DNA from: DATBLE01 sp036555585
GTDB taxonomy: Bacteria; Actinomycetota; Thermoleophilia; Gaiellales; Gaiellaceae
Length of the DNA stretch: 64,000 bases
Direction of reading: 5' to 3'
NCBI GenBank assembly: GCA_036555585.1
Contig: DATBLE010000019.1
Coordinates: forward strand, 1-64,000
Positions 24,552 through 31,673 of the stretch are shown here, piece by piece. The translations under genes were made by a program, and so were the position numbers. Position 1 is the stretch's first letter. Each line of letters starts with the position of its first letter. Under the pieces are notes generated by a model. The model saw only the letters and a program-made list of their open reading frames with translations. It had not been told where the DNA came from and did no database searches.

Positions 24552-25176
24552 TCGCCTGCAGGAGGAACTCGGCGGGCACGCGCGGGTCGTGCCTGCCGCC
24601 GAGCTCCTTGCGGGGCGGTGGCAGCTCCTCCAGCTCGAGCAGCGTGAGGCCGGCGCCGACGAACGCGGTGACGATCTGGCCGAGCCGGCGGCGCCCCTCG
24701 TCGAAGTAGCTCTCGCGCCAGCGGAGCCCGACCGGATCGACGCAGTCGAGGACGGGGTGACGGTCGCAGACGACGAGCCGTCCGTTCTTGCGTAGCGCGG
24801 CGGCTGCCGCCGACGCCAGCGGGCCGAGCTCCGGAACGCGGGCGAGCGTTCCGTCGCCGGCGTAGACGATCGCGAAGCGCCGCCGCTGGAGCTGGAGCGG
24901 GAGCTCGTGCAGCTCGGCCTGGAAGAACGCGGCGTCCGGAGCCCGCTCCCGGGCGACGGCGAGCGCCTCTGCCGAGGGGTCGATTCCGCTGACCAGCGCA
25001 CCCAGCGCCCGGAGCTCGGCCGTTGCCTCGCCGGTGCCGCAGCCGAGGTGGAGCACGTGCTTGCCGTCCACGTCGGGCAGCCGCGCCCTGACCGCCTCGG
25101 GGAGGCCCCGTCCCGCGGGCGGCTCGCGGCCGAACCGGTCTTCCCAGGCCGCCCGGTTCTGCTCAGTCGGCCACAC
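24532..25176 (-). CDS. SAM-dependent class I methyltransferase
   Basis: 214 residues with a Rossmann-type methyltransferase core. Motif I is HVLHLGCGTGEATAELRALG (about residues 40-59), the acidic end of strand two is SGIDPSAEALAVA, and NGRLVVCDRHPVLD forms strand five. Substrate is unknown. The final third (LELEELPPPRKELGGRHDPR) resembles small-molecule methyltransferases of the UbiE/type 11 group. GTG at 25176 begins MWPTEQNRAAWEDRF, a common start in this family. It lies 7 bases behind the FabL-like gene and is probably in the same transcript. Confidence 0.82.
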   Translation of the reverse strand: MWPTEQNRAAWEDRFGREPPAGRGLPEAVRARLPDVDGKHVLHLGCGTGEATAELRALGALVSGIDPSAEALAVARERAPDAAFFQAELHELPLQLQRRRFAIVYAGDGTLARVPELGPLASAAAAALRKNGRLVVCDRHPVLDCVDPVGLRWRESYFDEGRRRLGQIVTAFVGAGLTLLELEELPPPRKELGGRHDPRVPAEFLLQATSAARA

Positions 25177-25183
25177 GCTCAGC

Positions 25184-25915
25184 TCACACGACGAGCGAGA
25201 AGCCGCCGTCGACGACGATCGTCTGGCCGCGGATCATCTCCGCCTCCGGGGAGCAGAGGAAGCTCACCGTATCGGCGACGTCGACGGGCTCGACCAGCCT
25301 GCCCGCCGGCGTCCGCTCGAGGCTCCACGAGAGCATCTGCTCACGGTTCGGGAAGTGGTCGAGGGCGCCGGTCTCGACGACGCCACCCGAGACGGCGTTG
25401 ACGCGGATGCCCCGCGGCGCGAGCTCGACCGCGAGGTAGCGGACGAGGGCCTCCAACGCCGCCTTCGACGTCCCGACGAGGACGTAGTTCTCGAGCACGC
25501 GGCTCGAGCCGAGGCTGGAGACGGCGATCAGCGAGGAGCCCGCTGGCATCTGCGGCGCCGCCGCCCGGGCGAGCGCGAGGAAGGCGCGCGTGTTCGCCGC
25601 GAGCGTCCAGTCGAAGTGCTTGTCCGTCGTCTCCAGCGCCGGGCGGATGACCCCGGTCGCCGCGCAGTGCACGACCGCGTCGAGCGGGCCGAGCGCCGCC
25701 ACCTCGCCGGCCACCCGGGCGGAGGCGACGTTGCCGCGCAGGAGCACGGGCTCGGCGCCCAGGCCGCGGAGCTCCTCGGCCGTCTCCTCGGCGGCGGCGT
25801 CGTTGCGGAGGTAGCCGATCGCGATCCGGGTTGCGCCGTCGCGCGCGAACCGGCGCGCGACTTCTCGCCCGATTCCCCTCGAGCCCCCGGTGACGAGGAC
25901 CGATGAGCCTCTCAA
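25184..25915 (-). CDS. fabL: FabL-like enoyl-ACP reductase (SDR family)
   Basis: 243 residues of the short-chain dehydrogenase fold. The NAD(P) motif is VTGGSRGIGREVARRFARDG at the N-terminus, NVASARVAGEV follows, and the active region is SSLGSSRVLENYVLVGTSKA with Tyr and Lys spaced as in enoyl reductases. The stretch AVSGGVVETGALDHFPNRE and the ending DMIRGQT-like SPEAEMIRGQTIVVDGG strongly recall Bacillus FabL (enoyl-ACP reductase III). It would reduce trans-2-enoyl-ACP in fatty acid synthesis. TTG at 25915 overlaps the upstream stop (TTGA). A related ketoacyl reductase role cannot be excluded. Confidence 0.75.
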   Translation of the reverse strand: MRGSSVLVTGGSRGIGREVARRFARDGATRIAIGYLRNDAAAEETAEELRGLGAEPVLLRGNVASARVAGEVAALGPLDAVVHCAATGVIRPALETTDKHFDWTLAANTRAFLALARAAAPQMPAGSSLIAVSSLGSSRVLENYVLVGTSKAALEALVRYLAVELAPRGIRVNAVSGGVVETGALDHFPNREQMLSWSLERTPAGRLVEPVDVADTVSFLCSPEAEMIRGQTIVVDGGFSLVV

Positions 25916-26184
25916 CGCCGCTTCGGGAGCGGACGGTCCGCCGGCGCCGAGCTCGGAATCTGCCTCCAGCCAAGCCGCTCGGCCGACTCCCGGCGTGCGT
26001 CGTCGGCCTTCGACGACGCGTGCCCCAGGCGGTCCAGCAGGTCCATCTTCTCCTCGGCGTAGCGACGCACGGGGTTGTCCTCGGAGAGATCGAGCACGAG
26101 CTCGTGGACGCGTGCCCGGATCTGGTAGGCGAAGTGCGGTGTCGCCGGGGCGACGAGCTCGTCGATCTCCTCGATGGTCGCCAC
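25912..26184 (-). CDS. Conserved hypothetical protein, 90 aa
   Basis: A small charged helical protein. MATIEEIDELVAPATPHFAY leads into QIRARVHELVLDLSEDNPVR and EKMDLLDRLGHASSKADDA. No known domain is recognised. Its stop overlaps the TTG start of the FabL-like gene by 4 bases, so the two are translationally coupled, hinting at a shared pathway or a partner role. Starts with ATG 26184 close to the divergent DMT transporter (start 26217); the 32-base gap must hold both promoters. Confidence 0.65.
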   Translation of the reverse strand: MATIEEIDELVAPATPHFAYQIRARVHELVLDLSEDNPVRRYAEEKMDLLDRLGHASSKADDARRESAERLGWRQIPSSAPADRPLPKRR

Positions 26185-26216
26185 TCGCTGAAGCCTACCG
26201 CGGGTAGGTTCAGGAG

Positions 26217-27140
26217 ATGCGGCGTCTGCGCCCGGTCGATCTGATGCTGATCGCGACGATCGTGATCTGGGCGTTCAACATCACGGTCACCAAGTACATC
26301 CTCACGCACGGTTTCCAGCCGCTCGCGTACGGGGCGATCCGCTACGGCGCTGCCGCGGTCCTCGCCGTCTCCGTCGCGTTCCTGCTGGAGGGCTCGCTGC
26401 GCGTCCAGGGTCGCAGGAGCCTCGAGCTCGTCGGCCTCGCCTCCGTCTTCCTGCTGGTCAACCAGGTCTCGTTCGTCTACGCGTTGAAGCTCGGCTCCGC
26501 GACCACGGTCGCGCTGATCCTCGGGATGACCCCGATCTTCGCGGCGATCATCGCCTCGCTCGTCGGCCTCGAGCAGCTCACCGGCCGGTTCTGGGTGGCG
26601 ACGCTGATCGGCTTCGTCGGCGTCGCGTTCGTGGCCCTCGGCTCGGGCGGCGACCTGTCGTCCGACCTCGGCGGCGACCTGCTCGCGATCATGCTCGCCG
26701 TCTCCTGGGCCGCCTACTCGGTGACGATCGCGCCGCTGATGCGCGACTACTCCCCCTACCGGATCAGCGCGGTCGTGCTCGTGATCATGTGCATCCCGTT
26801 CGTCGCGCTCAGCTCCCCGCAGATCGCCGACCAGGACTACGCCTCGCTCGGCGCGCTCGTCTGGATCGGCCTCGCCTTCGCGATCGTCGGTCCGCTCTTC
26901 CTGACGAACATCCTCTGGTTCAGGTCGATCGGGATCGTGGGGCCGTCGCGGGCCACGCTGTTTGCGAACGCGCAGCCGTTCGTCGCCGCGATCTTCGCCG
27001 CCCTGATCCTCTCCGAGCACCTGCACTGGCTGCAGATCGTCGGGGGCGTGACGATCCTGCTCGGGATCGTGCTCGAGCGCCGCTGGCGGCGCTCGGCGGA
27101 GCAGGCGGCCGAGCCGGAGGCCGCTAAGATCGCAGCGTGA
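26217..27140 (+). CDS. DMT-superfamily (EamA) transporter
   Basis: 307 residues with ten membrane helices in two EamA repeats. Helix one reads PVDLMLIATIVIWAFNITVT, the end of the first repeat is ALILGMTPIFAAIIASLVGL, and the second repeat closes with FANAQPFVAAIFAALILSEH. Export of a metabolite is expected; its substrate is unknown. The start has both GGAG and a TAGGTT hexamer six bases away. The GTG of hppD overlaps its stop by 4 bases, so it begins the tyrosine-degradation run and might handle an aromatic amino acid or intermediate. Confidence 0.88.
   Translation: MRRLRPVDLMLIATIVIWAFNITVTKYILTHGFQPLAYGAIRYGAAAVLAVSVAFLLEGSLRVQGRRSLELVGLASVFLLVNQVSFVYALKLGSATTVALILGMTPIFAAIIASLVGLEQLTGRFWVATLIGFVGVAFVALGSGGDLSSDLGGDLLAIMLAVSWAAYSVTIAPLMRDYSPYRISAVVLVIMCIPFVALSSPQIADQDYASLGALVWIGLAFAIVGPLFLTNILWFRSIGIVGPSRATLFANAQPFVAAIFAALILSEHLHWLQIVGGVTILLGIVLERRWRRSAEQAAEPEAAKIAA
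27125..27130 (+). promoter_or_regulatory. -10-like TAAGAT before hppD
   Basis: TAAGAT ends six bases before GTG 27137 and no Shine-Dalgarno is present, so hppD may also be made from a leaderless transcript of its own. Confidence 0.45.
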
Positions 27141-28231
27141 CGGCGCACGACGCGATGCCGCTCGAGGGCTGGGACCACGTCGAGCTCTGGGTGGGGAACG
27201 CGAAGCAGGCGGCGTACTACTTCGAGCACGCGTTCGGATTCGAGCGGCACGCGTACGCCGGCCCCGAGACGGGAGCTCGCGACCGTGCGTCGTACGTCCT
27301 CCGCCAGGGCGAGGTCAGCCTCGTGCTGACGAGCGCGCTGGCGAACGATCACGAGATCGCGCGCTTCGCCTCCAGGCACGGCGACGGGGTCCGGGACATC
27401 GCGCTGCGGGTGCCCAGCGCCGGCGAGGCCTACCGCGTGGCGACCGAGCGCGGCGCCCGCGGCGTGCGCGAGCCCGGGTGGCTCGAGGACGAGTTCGGAC
27501 GCGTCGAGGTCGCCTCGATCGCGACGTACGGCGAGGTCGTGCACACGTTCGTCGCCCGGGCCGACTACGCCGGGCCGCACCTTCCCGGGTACGCGCTGCT
27601 GGAGGCGAACGGCGCCGGGCCGGTCGGCTTCACGCTGCTCGACCACTGCGTCGGCAACGTCGAGCTCGGGAAGATGGACGAGTGGGTCGGCTTCTACGAG
27701 CGCGTGCTCGGCTTCGAGAACATCATCCACTACGACGACGAGCAGATCCACACCGAGTACTCGGCGCTGATGTCGAAGGTGATGGCGGACGGGGAGGGGA
27801 AGATCAAGTTCCCGATCAACGAGCCCGCCGAGGGACGGCGCAAGAGCCAGATCGCCGAGTACCTCGAGTACAACGGCGGCCCCGGCGTGCAGCACGTCGC
27901 GATCCAGACCGACGACATCGTCCGCACGGTCGAGACGATGCAGGAGCGCGGCGTGTCCTTCCTGGCCACGCCGGAGGCGTACTACGAGGACGCGTTCGAC
28001 CGCGTCGGCGAGATCGAGGAGTCGTGGGGCGATCTGCGGCGGCTGCGGATCCTCGTCGACCGCGACGAGGACGGCTACCTGCTCCAGATCTTCACGAAGC
28101 CGACGCAGGACCGGCCGACGCTCTTCTTCGAGGTCATCCAGCGGCACGGTGCCCGCACCTTCGGCGAGGGGAACTTCAAGGCGCTGTTCGAGGCGATCGA
28201 GCGCGAGCAGGCTCTGCGCGGGAATCTGTGA
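27137..28231 (+). CDS. hppD: 4-hydroxyphenylpyruvate dioxygenase
   Basis: 364 residues, typical size. The enzyme converts 4-hydroxyphenylpyruvate to homogentisate in tyrosine degradation. It has two VOC half-domains; the catalytic C-terminal one holds the iron ligands: the His in TLLDHCVGNV (about residue 171), the His in GPGVQHVAIQTDD (about 254) and the Glu in PTLFFEVIQRHG (about 334). The substrate-facing KSQIAEYLEYNGG and the C-terminal GARTFGEGNFKALFEAIE helix are also conserved. It overlaps the transporter upstream and bioY downstream by 4 bases each, so the three are coupled. Confidence 0.95.
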   Translation: MTAHDAMPLEGWDHVELWVGNAKQAAYYFEHAFGFERHAYAGPETGARDRASYVLRQGEVSLVLTSALANDHEIARFASRHGDGVRDIALRVPSAGEAYRVATERGARGVREPGWLEDEFGRVEVASIATYGEVVHTFVARADYAGPHLPGYALLEANGAGPVGFTLLDHCVGNVELGKMDEWVGFYERVLGFENIIHYDDEQIHTEYSALMSKVMADGEGKIKFPINEPAEGRRKSQIAEYLEYNGGPGVQHVAIQTDDIVRTVETMQERGVSFLATPEAYYEDAFDRVGEIEESWGDLRRLRILVDRDEDGYLLQIFTKPTQDRPTLFFEVIQRHGARTFGEGNFKALFEAIEREQALRGNL

Positions 28232-28815
28232 GAGCCGACGCCGCCACGCTCCGGCTCGCGGTCTTCCCGCGGCCCACGCTCCTCACCGACGCGCTGCTCG
28301 TCGTCTCCGGCACCGCGCTCGTCTCGCTCTGCGCCCAGATCTCGGTCAAGCTGCCGTTCACGCCCGTGCCGATCACGGGACAGACGTTCGCCGTCTGCCT
28401 GGTCGGCGCCTCGCTCGGAGCCGTTCGCGGCGCGGCCTCGCTGACGCTCTACTTCCTGATCGGCGTCGTCGGCGCGCCGGTCTACGCCCACCGCGACTCC
28501 GGCTGGGACGTGATCACCAGCGCGAGCGGCGGCTACATCGTCGGCTTCGTCGCCGCGGCCGCCGTCACCGGCGTGCTGGCCGAGCACCGCTGGGACCGGA
28601 AGTTCTCGTCCGCGGTCGGCGCGATGCTGACCGGCAACGTCGTCATCTACCTGGTCGGCCTGCCCTGGCTCGCGGTCGTGCTGAACACGAACCTCGAGGA
28701 CACGCTCGAGTCCGGGCTGTACCCGTTCGTGCCCGGCGACCTCTTCAAGCTCTACTGCGCCGCGGCGCTGCTGCCGGCGGCGTGGCGCGGCGTCAAGTAC
28801 CTCGGCGGCCGCTGA
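28228..28815 (+). CDS. bioY: BioY-family biotin transporter substrate-binding subunit
   Basis: 195 residues with six membrane segments. The family core is VSLCAQISVKLPFTPVPITG, GQTFAVCLVGASLGAVRGA, then PVYAHRDSGWDVITSASGGY and LYPFVPGDLFKLYCAAALLP. BioY is the S component of biotin ECF transporters and captures biotin at the membrane; the energising ATPase and T subunit are not encoded here, so it probably uses shared ECF modules or works alone. GTG at 28228 overlaps the hppD stop (GTGA). The extra cargo in an aromatic-degradation operon is unexplained. Confidence 0.92.
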   Translation: MRADAATLRLAVFPRPTLLTDALLVVSGTALVSLCAQISVKLPFTPVPITGQTFAVCLVGASLGAVRGAASLTLYFLIGVVGAPVYAHRDSGWDVITSASGGYIVGFVAAAAVTGVLAEHRWDRKFSSAVGAMLTGNVVIYLVGLPWLAVVLNTNLEDTLESGLYPFVPGDLFKLYCAAALLPAAWRGVKYLGGR

Positions 28816-28822
28816 AGGGCTC

Positions 28823-28828
28823 TAGCCT
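28823..28828 (+). promoter_or_regulatory. -10-like TAGCCT before cation exporter
   Basis: TAGCCT ends six bases before GTG 28835; no ribosome-binding site is present. Consistent with a leaderless start. Confidence 0.45.
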
Positions 28829-28834
28829 TCGGGC

Positions 28835-30193
28835 GTGAGCCCGCAGCGGCGAACCGCGCTCGTCTCGGTCGCGGCCGCCTGCGCGCTGCTCGCGCTCAAG
28901 CTCGCCGCCGGGATCGCGAGCGGCTCGCTGGGCCTCGTCTCCGAGGCGCTCCACTCGGGCACCGACCTCGTCGCCGCGCTGCTGACCTTCTTTGCCGTCG
29001 GGTTGGCAGTCAGGCCCGCCGACGAGCAGCACCAGTACGGCCACGGGAAGGCCGAGCACCTCGCCGCGCTCTTCGAGGCGGGCGTGCTCGCGATCGTCAG
29101 CGTGGGCGTCGCCGGGCTCGCCGTCGCCCGGCTCGCGGGCTGGATCGAGATCCACGTCGACGCGGCCTGGTGGGCGTTCCTGGTGATCGGCTTCGTGCTG
29201 TTGATCGACGTCTCGCGGACGTTGACCTCGTGGCGGACCGCACGGAGGTTCCACAGCGCCGCGCTCTTCTCCAACGCGCTCCACTTCGGCAGCGACTTCG
29301 CCGGGTCGCTCGCCGTGCTCGTCGGGCTGATCGGCGTGCGCGTGGGGTGGCCCGAGGCCGACTCGATCGCGGCGCTCTTCGTGGCCGCGCTCGTGCTGGC
29401 CGCCGCCGCGCGGCTGATGCGGAGGAACATCGACGTGCTGATGGACCGCGCGCCGGCGGACGCCGAGGAGGCGGCGCGCCAGGCGATTGCCGGCATCCGG
29501 CCGCCGATCCGGCTCCAGCGCCTGCGCATGCGGTCGGCTGCGGGACGGCATTTCGCAGACGTCGTGATCGCCGTGTCCCCGTCTGCCGCCGTCGGCCAGG
29601 GGCACGCGGCCGCGGACGCCGTCGAGGCGGCGGTCGAGCGGGCGCTGCCCGAGACGGACGTGGTCGTCCACGTCGAGCCGACCGACGAGGACGCCGTCAC
29701 ACGGGAGCTCGCGTATGCGGCCGCCATGAAGGTGAGGCGCGTCCGCGAGATCCACAACATCTCCGTGCTACACATCGACGGGCGCACCGAGGTGTCGCTG
29801 CACCTGAAGCTGCCGGGGGAGTCGTCGCTCGAGGACGCCCATCGCGCGGCCACCGAGGTGGAGCGGGCGATCTCGGACGCGCTGCCCGCAGTGGACGCGG
29901 TGCGCACCCACCTCGAGCCGCTCGGCGAGGAGACCGAGGGGAGGACGCCCCGGCGAGGCGAGATCGCGGCGGACGCGGACGCGGTCGCGCGCGTCGTGCG
30001 CGAGCGAACCGGTCACGCGCCGCGAGAGCTCCGCTTCCTCGAGACCGACGACGGGCTCCTCGTCTTCCTCACGCTCGCGCTCGACCCGTCCCTGGCGCTG
30101 GCGGACGCGCATGCGCGCGCGAGCGAGATCGAGGAGCAGATCCGCGCGGCGCTGCCCGAGATCTCCGAGGTCATCGTCCACACCGAGCCGTGA
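28835..30193 (+). CDS. CDF-family cation exporter with three repeated C-terminal domains
   Basis: 452 residues, against about 300 for usual cation diffusion facilitators. The membrane part (1-205) has SEALHSGTDLVAALLTF and ALHFGSDFAGSLAVLVGLIG, with metal-site His and Asp residues in helices II and V, and a HGKAEHLAALFE loop. The soluble part contains three related CDF dimerisation-like units, about 222-290, 300-372 and 382-452, each ending in a VHVEP, THLEP or VHTEP strand. Such proteins export Zn2+, Fe2+, Mn2+ or other divalent ions by proton exchange. The metal is not predictable. A dispersed hairpin begins one base after the stop. Confidence 0.85.
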   Translation: MSPQRRTALVSVAAACALLALKLAAGIASGSLGLVSEALHSGTDLVAALLTFFAVGLAVRPADEQHQYGHGKAEHLAALFEAGVLAIVSVGVAGLAVARLAGWIEIHVDAAWWAFLVIGFVLLIDVSRTLTSWRTARRFHSAALFSNALHFGSDFAGSLAVLVGLIGVRVGWPEADSIAALFVAALVLAAAARLMRRNIDVLMDRAPADAEEAARQAIAGIRPPIRLQRLRMRSAAGRHFADVVIAVSPSAAVGQGHAAADAVEAAVERALPETDVVVHVEPTDEDAVTRELAYAAAMKVRRVREIHNISVLHIDGRTEVSLHLKLPGESSLEDAHRAATEVERAISDALPAVDAVRTHLEPLGEETEGRTPRRGEIAADADAVARVVRERTGHAPRELRFLETDDGLLVFLTLALDPSLALADAHARASEIEEQIRAALPEISEVIVHTEP

Positions 30194-30221
30194 AGGGACA
30201 GACCCCGAGGGGTCTGTCCCT
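30194..30221. repeat. Dispersed hairpin (AGGGACAGACCCC arm)
   Basis: A 13-base arm AGGGACAGACCCC, two bases GA, then its perfect complement. It directly follows the cation exporter stop codon and is identical over all 28 bases to the element at 34460. It may act as a transcription stop or be a mobile REP-like sequence. Confidence 0.8.
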
Positions 30222-30237
30222 GCCGGAGACGCCCGAG

Positions 30238-30243
30238 TAGGCT
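30238..30243 (+). promoter_or_regulatory. -10-like TAGGCT before MerB-like gene
   Basis: TAGGCT ends nine bases before ATG 30253 in a gap without Shine-Dalgarno; likely start of a separate transcript for the MerB-like gene and the genes behind it. Confidence 0.45.
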
Positions 30244-30252
30244 CGGACGCAC

Positions 30253-30852
30253 ATGGATCCCGGCGACTTACAGCTCCGGAACCTGACCTACCGGCGCTTC
30301 GTCGAGCTCGGGCGGGCGCCCGCGCCGGAGGAGCTGGGCCCGCGGGACGAGGTGCTCGCCTCCTGGCGGCGGCTGCACGACCAGCACGCGCTCGTGCTCG
30401 ACGGCGACGCGATCCGGATGGCGAACCCGTTCTCGGGAGTGCCCACGTCCTACCGCGTCCTCGCCGGCCGCCGCTGGTGGTTCGGGAACTGCGCCTGGGA
30501 CGCCTTCGGCATCTGCGCCGCCCTCGGCGTCGACGGCCGCATCGAGCATCGCGACATCGTCGTCGAGGTTCGCGACCGGCGGCCCGACGACGAGTCGCTC
30601 GTGTTCCACTGCCTGGTCCCGGCGGCGCAGTGGTGGGAGGACATCGTCTACACCTGAAGCACGATGAACCTCTTCCGGTCGGAGGAGCAGGTCGAGGGCG
30701 GAGCGACGATCCCGGTGACGAAGCTGTCCGAGCTCGCGCACGCATGGTGGGACGACCGGCTCTCGCCCGACTGGCGGCCGCACAGCCGCGAGCAGAACCA
30801 GGCGATCCTCGACCGGCTCGGCCTGACCGGCGATTTCTGGAGACTGCCCTGA
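30253..30852 (+). CDS. MerB-like alkylmercury lyase-family protein, predicted selenoprotein (UGA read as Sec135)
   Basis: Read through the TGA at 30655-30657, this is a 199-residue protein, the size of organomercurial lyase MerB (about 212). The first part has a winged-helix-like N-terminus and the active-site block WWFGNCAWDAFGICAAL, whose Cys80 and Asp83 align with MerB Cys96 and Asp99 (NCAWDAF against WCALDTL). The TGA falls at residue 135, aligned with catalytic Cys159 of MerB; behind it comes STMNLFRSEEQVEGG, matching the MerB segment after Cys159. A SECIS-like stem-loop follows at 30670. The frame ends at 30852, sharing one base with the ATG of the next gene. Without recoding there would be a 134-residue fragment lacking the catalytic residue. 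MerB cleaves carbon-mercury bonds; the true substrate of this branch is unknown. Confidence 0.8.
30670..30687 (+). promoter_or_regulatory. Predicted bacterial SECIS element
   Basis: CTCTTCC (30670-30676) pairs with GGAGGAG (30681-30687), a 7-bp stem with one U-G pair, closing a GGTC loop. Nineteen bases separate the TGA from the loop. The E. coli fdhF SECIS also has a GGUC apical loop at 18 bases from its UGA. It lies within the coding sequence as bacterial SECIS elements do. Confidence 0.75.
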
Positions 30853-31673
30853 TGCGCCTCTGCATGTTCAGCCCGAGGGAGATGGATCTGGAGCGCGGCT
30901 GGCCCGGGCGCATCGAGGGCGACCGCGTGATCCAGCTCGCGGCGCAGACGCTGCAGTCGTACTTCACCGGCGGCGGCCGGGCGCGCGAGCACGCCGAGTA
31001 CCCGCTCGCAGACGTGGTCCTGCGCGCGCCCGTGCTCCACCCGCCCGCCGTCCGCGACTTCTACGCCTTCGAGCAGCACGTGAGGACGGCACGGGAGACG
31101 CGCGGTTCCCAGGTGCCGGCCGAGTGGTACGAGCAGCCGGTGTTCTACTTCTCCAACCCGGCGGCGATCTTCGGGCCCGACGACGTGATCCCGTATCCCG
31201 AGCCCAGCGAGGAGCTCGACTACGAGCTCGAGGTGGCGGCGATCGTCGGCGCGGACGGGGCGATCGGCGGTTTCACCGTGATGAACGACTGGTCGGCACG
31301 CGACCTCCAGCGCGCCGAGATGAAGGTCGGCCTGGGGCCGGCGAAGGGCAAGGACTTCGCCACCTCGCTCGGCCCGGTCGTCGTCACGCCCGACGAGCTC
31401 GACGGCTCGAGCGGCGTCATGGTCGCGCGCATGAACGGCGAGGAGCGCTCGCGCGGCGAGCTCGGCGACATGCACTTCACGTGGGAGCGGATCGTCGAGC
31501 AGGCGGCGCGGAACACCAGGCTGTGGCCGGGCGACGTGCTCGGCTCGGGCACGGTGGGGACGGGTTGCATCCTCGAGCTGGGCGACGGCCGCTGGCTCCA
31601 GCCGGGCGACGTCGTCGAGCTGGAGGTCGAGGGAATCGGCGTGCTGCGGAACACGGTCGGGCCGCGTGGCTGA
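30852..31673 (+). CDS. Fumarylacetoacetate hydrolase-family protein
   Basis: 273 residues of the FAH superfamily. The metal-binding acids lie in EELDYELEVAAIVG (Glu, Glu) and FTVMNDWSARDLQ (Asp), with GPAKGKDFATSLGPVVVTPD and a C-terminal GDVLGSGTVGTGCILELG loop. With homogentisate dioxygenase and hppD close by, the likely role is cleavage of fumarylacetoacetate (or maleylacetoacetate-derived isomer) to fumarate and acetoacetate, the last step of tyrosine degradation. ATG 30852 shares its A with the TGA that ends the MerB-like frame, so translation of the two is coupled. The 3' end overlaps the oxidoreductase by 8 bases. Confidence 0.88.
   Translation: MRLCMFSPREMDLERGWPGRIEGDRVIQLAAQTLQSYFTGGGRAREHAEYPLADVVLRAPVLHPPAVRDFYAFEQHVRTARETRGSQVPAEWYEQPVFYFSNPAAIFGPDDVIPYPEPSEELDYELEVAAIVGADGAIGGFTVMNDWSARDLQRAEMKVGLGPAKGKDFATSLGPVVVTPDELDGSSGVMVARMNGEERSRGELGDMHFTWERIVEQAARNTRLWPGDVLGSGTVGTGCILELGDGRWLQPGDVVELEVEGIGVLRNTVGPRG

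Noticed and set aside
30253..30852. Reading the MerB-like region as two genes, 134 and 62 residues
   Set aside because: The first would lack the catalytic residue and the second has no ribosome-binding site; both halves match one family across the TGA in the same frame.
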